Source of the DNA: JAJXWB01 sp037044955
GTDB lineage: Bacteria > Pseudomonadota > Alphaproteobacteria > Rhizobiales > Beijerinckiaceae
Length of the DNA stretch: 64,000 bases
Direction of reading: 5' to 3'
Assembly: GCA_037044955.1 (NCBI GenBank)
Contig: JBAOHX010000002.1
Coordinates: 1,426,001-1,490,000, forward strand
Below the pieces are notes generated by a model, which did no database searches, was not told the origin of the DNA, and saw nothing but the letters and a program-made list of their open reading frames with translations. This document shows, piece by piece, positions 9,498-17,260 of the stretch. Positions within the stretch are counted from its first letter, which is position 1; the number at the start of each line of letters is the position of its first letter. Position numbers and translations under genes: made by a program.

Positions 9498-9599
9498 GTG
9501 ATGTCCCCATCGATTGCGCCGCTCTCGCGCGAATGGCGGGATCATGCTTCGCGCGGTTGTTGCTTGCAACGTGGAACAAGCTCGAGGCAGCCGCCTGAC

Positions 9600-9702
9600 T
9601 GTCATCCCGGCCGGAGCATCGCTTGCGATGCGGAGAGCCGGGACCCAGCGGTCATACGCTGCTGCCGGGTCCCGGATCCGCCTTCGGCCGTCCGGGATGA
9701 CA
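9600..9702. repeat. Intergenic palindrome, TGTCATCCCGGCCGG type, copy 1
   Basis: It begins TGTCATCCCGGCCGGAGC and ends with GGGATGACA, an inverted repeat. Its first 49 bases recur identically at 46354 downstream of rimO, so it is a dispersed repeat family and not a gene-specific terminator. Confidence 0.8.
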
Positions 9703-9706
9703 GCGG

Positions 9707-10282
9707 CTACAACCGGGCCAGCACGCGCGCCTTCGCCGCTTCCAGAATGCCGTCCGACAGCGCGCGGTCCTCGCGCGCGACGCTGCGGGCGAGCGAGAGG
9801 GCGCCGACGAGTTCGGACATCAGCGCGTGGGCGGCGGGACGGTCGGATTCGAGCGCCTGCGCCATCACGTCGATATAGCCGCGCAGGCCCTCGGCATACC
9901 GCGCCTGCACTTCGCGGCTCTCGCGCGAAACATCCGTGCCGAAGGCCACCATCGGGCAGCGCGCGCCGGCCGAGTCTCGCGCGCGAGAGGAAAGATAGCG
10001 CTCGACGTAGAGCCGCATGGCGGCGCGGCGGTCCGCGCCCGCAGGCTTGGCGGCGACCTTGCCGATCGCTCCGAGCGCGCGCTCGAAAGCGAGCGAACAG
10101 GCCTCGACCTCGAGCGCGGTCTTGGATTCGAAATGATTGTAGAAGCCGCCATGCGTCAGCCCGGCGGCGCCCATGAGTTCGGCGACGCCGACATTGGAAA
10201 AGCCGCGCCGCTGGAACAGGCCGAGCGCGGCGTCGATCACCTTCGCCCGGTTTTCCGCCGTTTTTTCCCTGGTGAGGCGCAT
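9707..10282 (-). CDS. TetR family transcriptional regulator
   Basis: A 191-residue regulator. The N-terminal HTH region is clear: ENRAKVIDAALGLFQRRGF, then VAELMGAAGLTHGGFYNHFESK. The ligand-binding part resembles the AcrR/YxaF group (GARCPMVAFGTDVSRES). It is divergent from the MFS gene at 10426, and direct repeats with internal dyad symmetry lie in the shared intergenic region, so it probably represses both. ATG 10282 is preceded by AGGAACCC. Confidence 0.85.
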   Translation of the reverse strand: MRLTREKTAENRAKVIDAALGLFQRRGFSNVGVAELMGAAGLTHGGFYNHFESKTALEVEACSLAFERALGAIGKVAAKPAGADRRAAMRLYVERYLSSRARDSAGARCPMVAFGTDVSRESREVQARYAEGLRGYIDVMAQALESDRPAAHALMSELVGALSLARSVAREDRALSDGILEAAKARVLARL

Positions 10283-10333
10283 GGGTTCCTTCCTGCGCTC
10301 GCCTGTTTGTGATCGCCGCCGACGAATGCGGCC

Positions 10334-10383
10334 TTGACACAACAATGACGATCATCATCAAATAACGATGACGTTCATCATCA
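10334..10383 (+). promoter_or_regulatory. Probable TetR operator array overlapping the MFS promoter
   Basis: Two 16-base copies, ATGACGATCATCATCA at 10345-10360 and ATGACGTTCATCATCA at 10368-10383, differ at one base and start 23 bases apart. Each is itself an imperfect dyad (ATGACGA/TCATCAT). A consensus-like -35 hexamer TTGACA lies at 10334-10339, just before the first copy; the matching -10 is weak. The region lies between divergent tetR and MFS genes, the usual place for a local TetR operator. Binding is inferred. Confidence 0.6.
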
Positions 10384-10425
10384 TAAACCTGCGCCACCGG
10401 CGCGGCAAGGCCTGCGGAAAACCCC

Positions 10426-11751
10426 ATGTTTGCATCGACACTCGCCTCCGCGCTGTCCCGCCGCGGCGTGCATTATGGCTGGATCGTCATCGCGACGGCG
10501 TTCTTTTCCTCGCTGGTGATGGCCGGCGCGGTCGGGTTGCCCGGCGCCTTCATCATCCCGTTGTCGAAGGAGTTCGGCTGGGACACGGCGCAGATTTCCT
10601 CGGCCATGGCGGTGCGGCTCGCCCTGTTCGGACTGATGGGGCCGTTCGCGGCGGCGCTGATCGAAAAATATGGCGCGCGAAAAATCATGTTCTGCGCGCA
10701 GGGGCTGGTGTTCGCCGGACTCGCGGGCTCGCTGTTCATGACGAGCCTGTGGCAGCTCTTCCTGTTCTGGGGCCTGATGATCGGCTTCGGCACGGGGCTC
10801 ACCGCGCTCGTTCTCGTCGCCATCATCTCGACGCGCTGGTTCACCGAGAAGCGCGGCCTCGTCGTCGGCATTCTCACGGCGGCTGTGGCGACGGGGCAGC
10901 TCGTGTTCCTGCCCTTCGCCTCCATGCTGATCGAGGCCTACGGCTGGCGGCAGGCGCTGGTTCCCTCGCTCGTGGCGATCGCGCTCGCGGCGCTCGGCGT
11001 GCTGCTGCTGCTGGCGGAGCGGCCGTCCGACGTCGGCCTGCGCGCCTATGGCGAGAAGACGGATGCGCCGTTGCAGCCGGCGCCCGCGCCGCCGTCAGGC
11101 AATCCTGTCGCGCGCGCCTTCCGGACGCTGGGCGAAGCCTCGCGCAATCCGGCGTTCTGGCTGCTCGCAGGCTCGTTCTTCATCTGCGGCCTGTCGACCA
11201 ACGGCCTCGTGCAGACGCATTTCATTCCGTTCTGCATCGACTACGGATTGCAGGCGGTGGCGGCGGCTTCCGTGCTGGCGATGATGGGCGTGTTCGATTT
11301 CGCCGGCACGGTCGCGTCCGGCTATCTCTCGGACCGCGTCGACTCCCGCAAGCTGCTGTTCTGGTACTACGGCTTGCGCGGCCTTTCGCTGATCTGGCTG
11401 CCGTTCTCGACCTTCACCGTCTACGGCCTGTCGATCTTCGCGATCTTCTACGGCCTCGACTGGATCGCCACCGTGCCGCCGACCGTGAAGCTCGCGGGCT
11501 CCATGTTCGGACGCGAGAAGGCGGGCCTCGTCTTCGGCTGGATCTTCGCCTCGCACCAGATCGGCGCGGCGGTCGCGGCGCTGGGCGGCGGCCTGTCGAA
11601 GACCTACCTGCTGACCTATGCGCCGGCTTTCTGGGTCGCGGGCGCGGCCTGCCTCTTGGCGGCCGTGTTCAGCCTGATGGTCGGCCGCAAGAATTCTGGC
11701 GCGCAGCCTGCGCCGGCGGCTGGCGTAGCGCTCCAAGAATCTTCATCCTGA
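10426..11751 (+). CDS. Major facilitator superfamily transporter (OFA/monocarboxylate-like)
   Basis: A 441-residue, roughly twelve-helix permease. It begins with the HYGWIVIATAFF element typical of oxalate/formate and monocarboxylate-type MFS carriers, and has the loop GLMGPFAAALIEKYGARKIM between helices 2 and 3. Divergence from a TetR regulator suggests an inducible efflux or uptake function; the substrate is not evident. The last codons and the stop (ESSS-stop) lie inside a dispersed palindromic element, so the original C terminus may have been altered by that insertion. Confidence 0.85.
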   Translation: MFASTLASALSRRGVHYGWIVIATAFFSSLVMAGAVGLPGAFIIPLSKEFGWDTAQISSAMAVRLALFGLMGPFAAALIEKYGARKIMFCAQGLVFAGLAGSLFMTSLWQLFLFWGLMIGFGTGLTALVLVAIISTRWFTEKRGLVVGILTAAVATGQLVFLPFASMLIEAYGWRQALVPSLVAIALAALGVLLLLAERPSDVGLRAYGEKTDAPLQPAPAPPSGNPVARAFRTLGEASRNPAFWLLAGSFFICGLSTNGLVQTHFIPFCIDYGLQAVAAASVLAMMGVFDFAGTVASGYLSDRVDSRKLLFWYYGLRGLSLIWLPFSTFTVYGLSIFAIFYGLDWIATVPPTVKLAGSMFGREKAGLVFGWIFASHQIGAAVAALGGGLSKTYLLTYAPAFWVAGAACLLAAVFSLMVGRKNSGAQPAPAAGVALQESSS

Positions 11752-11838
11752 GGAGCGATCCGACAGGATCGCGTCTCGAAGGATGGCCGCAGCCCCCATG
11801 CTTCGAGACGCTTGCTTCGCAAGCTCCTCAGCATGAAG
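11742..11838. repeat. Intergenic palindrome, TTCATCCTGAGGAGC type
   Basis: The left end is TTCATCCTGAGGAGC and the right end GCTCCTCAGCATGAA, an imperfect inverted repeat, with an internal pair (GCGTCTCGAAG / CTTCGAGACGC). This is a well-populated element type in Hyphomicrobiales. It overlaps the last codons of the MFS gene. Confidence 0.75.
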
Positions 11839-11865
11839 GGTCCGATTGAATCGATGGAGACCTCA

Positions 11866-12371
11866 ATGCACGACGCCACCGCCGCCGACCCGCACGCGAA
11901 CCGTGCAAGTGGGAAGACCCGAAGGCGCTCGCCGCCTATATCCGCGACCACGCCGGCATCGACGTGTTCCGCAAGCTCTTGACGGGCGAGGGTCCGCCGC
12001 CGCCGATCATGAAGCTGATCGGCCAGACGCTGGAGGAAGTCGACGAGGGCCGCGTCGTCATGAAGCTGGAAGCCGGCGAATGGCTCTACAACCCGATCGG
12101 CACGGTGCATGGCGGCGCGATCGCCACGCTGCTCGATTCCGTCATGGGCTGCGCCGTGCACACGACGCTGCCCAAGGGTCGCGCCTACACGTCGCTCGAG
12201 ATCAAGGTGAATTTCCTGCGCGCGGTGACCGTGGAGATGGGCGCGATCACCGCCGAGGGCAGGGCGGTGCATGTCGGGCGGCGGTCCGCCGTTGCGGAAG
12301 CGAAAGCCTTCGACGCGGCCGGCAAGATCGTCGCGACCGCGAGCACGACGTGCCTGGTGTTCGATCTCTAA
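11866..12371 (+). CDS. PaaI-family hotdog thioesterase, frame broken once
   Basis: Hotdog-fold acyl-CoA thioesterase with the family signature NPIGTVHGGAIATLLDSVMG, followed by YTSLEIKVNFLRAV. Residues from WEDPKALAAYIRDHAG onward are read in one frame. The likely N terminus MHDATAADPHA is read from ATG 11866 in another, and the two join if one base is missing near 11900 (AA-CCG for AAG-CCG). That would give 168 residues. The internal ATG 11964 would give an uninterrupted 135-residue protein, still containing the whole fold. This is the only site in the window that looks like a deletion. Confidence 0.75.
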
Positions 12372-12474
12372 CCGTCGTTAGCCATGAAGATTAACGGAGA
12401 ATTCAGACTTGCGGCCATGTCCCGCCGGACGGTGTTAGGTTCGCGCCGAACCAGGCGTCTGCGAATTGCGCGTC

Positions 12475-13591
12475 ATGAATTTTCCCTCGCCAGCATCGCC
12501 CGCGGCCGCCGCTCGTTTCGCTGCGCTCGATGGCTATCGGTTCATCGCCGCGCTGTGCGTGGTCGTCTATCACTACGACGCCGAATTCGGCGTTGGCCTC
12601 GCGCATGTCTCGCCGGCTGTCGGGCGGCTCAACGCCTTCGTTGATTTCTTTTTCATCCTCAGCGGATTCGTGATCGCCGTCGCCTATGCCGGCCGCATGG
12701 CGAGCAATGCTGACTATCTGCGTTTCCTCGAGGCGCGCGTGGCGCGACTCTATCCGCTGCATCTGCTGACGCTCGCAGGCTCGCTGTCGCTGCTCGCAGT
12801 GGCGGCGATCACCGGTCTGAAGCCGAACCATCCCGAAATTCTCGCGCTGTCGGCGCTGCCCGCCAACCTCACGCTGATGCAGGCGTGGGGCGTGGTCGAC
12901 CACCCTTCATTCAACGTCGCGTCGTGGTCGATCAGCGCGGAATGGTTGTGCTACCTGCTGACGCCGCTCGTCTTCCTCGCGGCCCGGCGCTTGTCGGCTG
13001 CGGCCAATCTGGCCGTAATCCTTGCTTTCGTCGGCCTGATGATCCTGGCGCGAAACGCAATGGGCATGGGGCCGTGGACGGACGCCGCGCACGACTACGG
13101 CGCGTTTCGTGCGCTGCCGGGATTCTGGCTCGGCGCGACGCTCGCGTTCAATCTCGAGCGCATCGCCGCTCTCTGGGCGCCGGGGCCGTGGATCGCGCCC
13201 ATCGCATTCGTCGGCGCGCTCGTCGTGCTGCATGTCGGGGCGAACGAGGCTGTCGTCGGCGCCGCCTTCGTCCTGTGCATCGTCGGCTGCGCGCTGGCCG
13301 AACGGCGTGGGCGCGCCGGCGCGATGGCGTCTGCGCCGATGCAGCGCCTCGGCGACATCTCCTACACGCTGTACATGACCCACTACCTGCTCGCGACGCC
13401 GGTCCTGTTCGTCGCGCGCAGGTATGCGCTGGCGGGAACATGGGGCGGGGTCGGCGCGGCGATCGGGACGACGCTGGCGGTTCTGGCGCTCTGCTTCGCC
13501 ATTCACCGGTATTTCGAAATGCCGGCGAAGACAGGCTATCCTGAAATGGCGCGCCGGCGGTCGACGGACGTTTGCAGCGCGCCGCGCGTGA
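12475..13591 (+). CDS. Acyltransferase 3 family membrane protein, 3' end frame broken
   Basis: An integral-membrane O-acyltransferase of the OafA/NodX type: FAALDGYRFIAALCVVVYHY with the family's conserved histidine, FFFILSGFVIA, the R-x-x-R-x-Y-P-like element VARLYPLH, and SISAEWLCYLLTP. About ten hydrophobic segments follow. The open frame runs on to 13851, overlapping the next gene by 250 bases. Dropping one A at 13528-13529 changes the end to FEMPARQAILKWRAG..., the usual end of this family, with a stop at 13591, 7 bases before the methyltransferase ATG. Substrate unknown; surface polysaccharide acylation is typical. Confidence 0.8.
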
Positions 13592-13598
13592 AATCCCG

Positions 13599-14222
13599 AT
13601 GGCCTCCCTCTACGAACGCTACGTCCTGCCCCATTTCATCCGCTGCGCCTGCGGCGGCCGGCCGATCATGCGCCAGCGCAAGAAGGTCGTGCCGCGCGCG
13701 ACGGGCCGTGTGCTGGAGATCGGCATCGGCAGCGGGCTCAACCTGCCGTTCTACGATCCTGCCCGCGTCGAAAGCGTCACGGGCGTCGACCCGTCGGCCG
13801 AAATGCGGGCGATGGCCGAGCAGGCGCCGCGTCCCAAGGGACTTGCGGTGACGATTGCGGAAGGGACGGGCGAGAGCCTGCCCTTCGCGGATCGCTCTTT
13901 CGACACGGTGCTGGCGACCTACACGCTCTGCTCGGTCGCCGCGGTCGAGCGCGTGCTGGCGGAGACGCGGCGCGTGCTGAAGCCGGATGGGGCGTTCCTG
14001 TTCTGCGAGCACGGGCTGTCGCCCGACGGCGATGTCGCGCGCTGGCAGCGACGGCTCGATCCGATGTGGAAGCTGATTGCGGGCAATTGCCGCCTGTCGC
14101 GGCCGGTGGCGCGCACGATAGCGGCGAACGGCTTCGCGATCGCAGACGTCGACACGATGTATCTGCCGAAGACGCCGCGCTTCGCCGGCTGGAACGAATG
14201 GGGTCTCGCGCGGCCGGCGTAG
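13599..14222 (+). CDS. Class I SAM-dependent methyltransferase
   Basis: A 207-residue methyltransferase with the motif I sequence VLEIGIGSGLNLPFYD, an acidic residue at the end of strand 2 (VTGVDPSAEM), and the motif LPFADRSFDTVLATYTLCSV. It resembles the Methyltransf_11 group that includes phosphatidylethanolamine-methyltransferase-like and METTL7-like proteins. The N-terminal CACGGRPIMRQRKK has two cysteines of unknown role. The substrate is not assignable. ATG 13599 is chosen because it directly follows the corrected end of the acyltransferase, suggesting one operon. Confidence 0.8.
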   Translation: MASLYERYVLPHFIRCACGGRPIMRQRKKVVPRATGRVLEIGIGSGLNLPFYDPARVESVTGVDPSAEMRAMAEQAPRPKGLAVTIAEGTGESLPFADRSFDTVLATYTLCSVAAVERVLAETRRVLKPDGAFLFCEHGLSPDGDVARWQRRLDPMWKLIAGNCRLSRPVARTIAANGFAIADVDTMYLPKTPRFAGWNEWGLARPA

Positions 14223-14322
14223 GGAGCCGCGGGCCGCCAGGCCCGCAGCCGCGTTTACAGGCGAGCCGAGCAGAAGTCGGCTGTTGCCGACTTCGCATCG
14301 GGGCTCGCGGTCCGGCGCCTTG

Positions 14323-14619
14323 TCAGGCGCGCTCGCCCTGGAAGGTCGAATCGCCGAACGGTCCGAGCGTCACCGAACCCGAGAGCGAATCGCCCGAAAC
14401 CTTGCCCTTGAAGGTCAGCGTCATCGGCATGGGCGAGGTGATGTCGATCGACCAGGTCGCCTCGTCGCCGTTGACCGCGCCATTGTTGATCGCCTGCCCG
14501 CCCTGCGCGCCGGCCTGCGTGCCGGTCAGGCTCGAGCCGGAGGAGGTCACCTCGAGCGTCGAGGTTTGCGCGCCCATGGGCGTGTTGACCGTCAAATTCC
14601 ACTTGCCGTCGATGGCCAT
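14323..14619 (-). CDS. Small conserved beta-rich protein of unknown function
   Basis: 98 residues with no signal peptide. The pattern is alternating polar and hydrophobic (GKWNLTVNTPMGAQTSTLEV, TWSIDITSPMPMTLTFKGKV, DSLSGSVTLGPFGDSTFQG), suggesting a small beta barrel or sandwich. I recall similar uncharacterised proteins in Alphaproteobacteria, but no named family with certainty. The start ATG 14619 is preceded by GGGAGAAC. It is transcribed alone, convergent with the methyltransferase. Confidence 0.7.
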   Translation of the reverse strand: MAIDGKWNLTVNTPMGAQTSTLEVTSSGSSLTGTQAGAQGGQAINNGAVNGDEATWSIDITSPMPMTLTFKGKVSGDSLSGSVTLGPFGDSTFQGERA

Positions 14620-14740
14620 ATTGTTCTCCCGAGGACTTCTCGCGCCGCTTGGCGTGTCCGACATGGACGATAGACCGTTTAGACGTGAACAATCAACAGG
14701 CCTTCTGTCGCAACCCGCGCCCGGAGGAACGCCTTGCGCC

Positions 14741-14769
14741 AAAAAGAAAGCCCGGCGCGGGGCCGGGCA
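14741..14769 (-). terminator. Rho-independent terminator on the minus strand with no assigned gene
   Basis: On the minus strand the order is GCCCGGC, loop, GCCGGGC, then TTTCTTTTT, a textbook intrinsic terminator. The gene or RNA it ends would lie upstream between about 14770 and 15000, where no convincing coding frame is seen. The rest of the interval 14620-15027 holds nothing else I can support. Confidence 0.65.
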
Positions 14770-15027
14770 AAGAGGGAGGAGGTATTTGCAATTCATACCC
14801 CGCTCCGCGATCAGGCGCTGTGCGCTCTCGCACGAAGCCGGACAGCGCCGAGCGGACGCGTGGGGTCAAGAAAACAGACATGTCTTGTCGACAGCGGGCA
14901 CGCTAAGCCCTTGCGCATTCGCGCGGCCTCGGTCAGCTTGAACGTCGCGGATGATCGGGGCCGGCGCGCTGTAGCGCGCCCATCGTGCGCCTTGACTGCG
15001 CTTCTTAAATCAGGCGACGCCATCTCA

Positions 15028-15570
15028 ATGTCCGAGCGCGACGATCCTGCATTTGTCCTACGCATCTGGTCCAATTTGATTGGGCTCGTTGCGGGGCTGG
15101 CCATCGGGCACACGCAGATGATCCTCGGCGCGCCGCTCTGGGTGCTTTTCCTGAGCGTGGCGGTCGGCGTCGGCGCCGGCGAAATGACCTTCCGCCGGAT
15201 GCTGCGATTGCGCGCCGAAGATTTCCGGCTGTCGCACCGACTGGCCTGTTTCGTCGGCGGCGCCGGCGCCGGCGGCGCGACCGCGCTGATGAGCCAGACG
15301 GCGGATCTGGGCGTGGCGTCGGGCGCGCTGGTCGTCGGCCTGATCGCGCTGGTGGTGTTCGCCGTCTACCTCGGCGCGAGCGGCGGCCTCGGCGCGATGG
15401 TCGGCAGCGTGCTCGGCATCCTCTACTGGGTGATCCCGCCACACGACAGTTTCGCGCTCGCCGACGCCAACGGCGTGTTCCAGCTCCTCACGACGCTCGC
15501 GTGCTGCGCCATCGCCTTCGGCATGATCTGGGCGCAGCGGAAGCTGAACGCGACGTCGCAGGATCAGTAG
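15028..15570 (+). CDS. Hypothetical integral membrane protein
   Basis: 180 residues with four to five hydrophobic segments (for example IWSNLIGLVAGLAIG, APLWVLFLSVAVGVGAG, GALVVGLIALVVFAVYLG, FQLLTTLACCAIAFGMIW). A charged cytoplasmic loop RRMLRLRAEDFRLSHR separates the first two from the rest. No family recognised. ATG 15028 is chosen because the sequence before it does not look coding. It lies just upstream of the duplicated tRNA-Ser end. Confidence 0.65.
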   Translation: MSERDDPAFVLRIWSNLIGLVAGLAIGHTQMILGAPLWVLFLSVAVGVGAGEMTFRRMLRLRAEDFRLSHRLACFVGGAGAGGATALMSQTADLGVASGALVVGLIALVVFAVYLGASGGLGAMVGSVLGILYWVIPPHDSFALADANGVFQLLTTLACCAIAFGMIWAQRKLNATSQDQ

Positions 15571-15577
15571 GGGCCAG

Positions 15578-15603
15578 TGGCGGAAGGGGTGGGATTCGAA
15601 CCC
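15578..15603 (-). repeat. Duplicate of the 3' end of tRNA-Ser (26 bp direct repeat, copy 1)
   Basis: Bases 15578-15603 are identical to 15691-15716, which is the 3' end of the tRNA-Ser gene including CCA, acceptor stem and half of the T arm. tRNA 3' ends are classic integrase attachment sites, so this may be a remnant att site. The 87 bases between the copies contain a strong hairpin at 15616-15649 (14-bp stem with one mismatch, loop CCAG). Confidence 0.8.
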
Positions 15604-15690
15604 CGAAAATCTTTTCGCTCGCGCGGCGGGCCAGCCCGCCACGCGAGCGCGCGGAACCGTGGGTTCGAATAACGAAGCCTCGCGGCGATC

Positions 15691-15780
15691 TGGCGGAAGG
15701 GGTGGGATTCGAACCCACGGTGAACTTGCGCCCACGGCGGTTTTCAAGACCGCTGCCTTAAACCACTCGGCCACCCTTCC
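15691..15780 (-). tRNA. tRNA-Ser (UGA)
   Basis: Minus-strand gene of 90 bases with CCA encoded. The acceptor stem GGAAGGG pairs with CCCTTCC, the anticodon loop carries TGA, and there is a long variable arm typical of class II tRNAs (CGTGGGCGCAAGTTCACG). The T arm GTGGGTTCGAATCCCAC is canonical. Confidence 0.95.
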
Positions 15781-16221
15781 GGCGCCAGCGCTTATGACAG
15801 GGCCGGCGGATTCTTCAAAGCCGCCGGCGCGCGGCTTCGAGGGCGGGGGCGTTTCCCAAGAGGAAGCCGCGCGTGGCTCTGGCGTAGAAAGACGGGGTCT
15901 GCGACATTTCTGTAACAAGCAGAAATAATACACTTACAGCAGATATTTGAACGATATATCTAATGTTTTGATGGATCGTGTTCGTGGCGGTTCGGCGCCG
16001 TCGCCGCATTTCCGTCCCAATCGGAAAGCCTCCTCGCTGCAAGCGCCGAAACGGCTGCGCCTGAGGTCTCGACCCGCGCGTCCGGCTCGTTTAATGGTCG
16101 CTTAAACAAATAGGTAGAACGTGCGCGCGTTTTGCAGTGCGTGGGCGCGTCCAGGGGACAGGATCGAGCCGTGACGGACAGCAAGCGATCGAATTCGTCT
16201 CTGCGTAAAGCGTGCCTGTCG
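15781..16221. other. Intergenic region between tRNA-Ser and rlpA
   Basis: About 440 bases without a convincing gene. Bases 15900-15975 are noticeably AT-rich against the local background and could hold the tRNA-Ser or rlpA promoter, but I cannot fix hexamers with confidence. Confidence 0.4.
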
Positions 16222-17148
16222 ATGTCTCCTGCCATTCGTATTGAAATTTCCGCCGCCCGGCCCGCCGTGCGCGTTCTCGCCATCGCCGCCTGCGCCGCCG
16301 CGCTCGCTGGCTGCGCCCAGAACCAGCGCTATTCTGGCGGAAGTTCCGGCGGCGTCGACCCGAAATATGGCGTGGCCGCATCGCCCCGCGTCGTCGCGGA
16401 CGGCGAGGAAGTGCCGAAGGGCGGCGGCCAGTACATGGTCGGCAAGCCCTACCAGATCGCCGGCAAGACCTATTATCCCTCGGAGCGCCGCGTGGCGCAG
16501 GTCGGCACCGCCTCCTGGTACGGCGCCGATTTCCACGGCCGCAAGACCGCCAATGGCGAGGTTTTCGACCGGGGCTCGATCTCGGCGGCCCATCCGACCA
16601 TGCCGCTGCCGAGCTATGCCCGCGTCACCAACCTGCGCAACCAGCATTCGATCGTCGTGCGCGTGAACGACCGCGGCCCCTATCACGGCGGCCGCGTCAT
16701 GGACGTTTCGCAGCGCGTGGCGGAGGCGCTCCAGTTCAAGCATTTCGGCACGGCCAAGGTCCGCGTCGAATATCTGACCAAGGCGCCGATCCGCGGCTCG
16801 AACGACGGCGCGCTTCTCGCCTCGCTGCGCACGGACGGCTCGCCCGCCACGATCGACGGCTTGCCGGCCAGCGCGCCGGTCATGGTGGCGGACCGCCCGC
16901 CGGAGAGGCCGCGCCTGGCCGCGCTCAGGCCGCAGGCGGCGGTCGCGGACACCGATGGCGACGACGCCCAGCAGCCGGAAGCCGCACCCGTCGGCAAGCC
17001 GATCGCCGCCGCGCCGCTGCCGCCTTCGCGCCCGTTCGATCTCGGCACGATCCCGGGCGCCGGCACGCCGATCGCCGGCCGCAGCGCCGTGGCCATGACG
17101 TCGTCCGCACGGTCGCGCGCCGCGCGCGCGGACATGGCGGAACGCTGA
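16222..17148 (+). CDS. rlpA: RlpA-family septal ring lipoprotein
   Basis: 308 residues beginning with a lipoprotein signal peptide: hydrophobic core then the lipobox ALAGC. The central double-psi beta-barrel domain is clear (VGTASWYGADFHGRKTANGE, HPTMPLPSYARVTN, VVRVNDRGPYHGGRVMDVS), the lytic transglycosylase core of RlpA that cuts denuded glycan strands. The C-terminal third is proline/alanine-rich and lacks a SPOR domain. ATG 16222 is chosen because it gives a normal short N region; upstream in-frame sequence adds about 30 unlikely residues. It lies upstream of dacC, as in many Alphaproteobacteria. Confidence 0.88.
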   Translation: MSPAIRIEISAARPAVRVLAIAACAAALAGCAQNQRYSGGSSGGVDPKYGVAASPRVVADGEEVPKGGGQYMVGKPYQIAGKTYYPSERRVAQVGTASWYGADFHGRKTANGEVFDRGSISAAHPTMPLPSYARVTNLRNQHSIVVRVNDRGPYHGGRVMDVSQRVAEALQFKHFGTAKVRVEYLTKAPIRGSNDGALLASLRTDGSPATIDGLPASAPVMVADRPPERPRLAALRPQAAVADTDGDDAQQPEAAPVGKPIAAAPLPPSRPFDLGTIPGAGTPIAGRSAVAMTSSARSRAARADMAER

Positions 17149-17260
17149 TCTTCCAAAGGCTTCCGCAACGAAGCGTTCGCCGCTAATCTCCGCTCGCCTG
17201 TTTGGGCATTGGGGGACTGCGCCGCCGGCTTGCCGAGGGCGCGAGCGGAAGGCGAAACAT

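Noticed and set aside
14693..14881. 62-residue minus-strand frame upstream of the orphan terminator
   Set aside because: It reads straight through a strong terminator and shows no recognisable domain or ribosome-binding site.
15501..15928. Short plus-strand frames carrying a GVGFEPT-type sequence
   Set aside because: They translate the antisense of tRNA-Ser and its duplicated end, a known annotation artefact.
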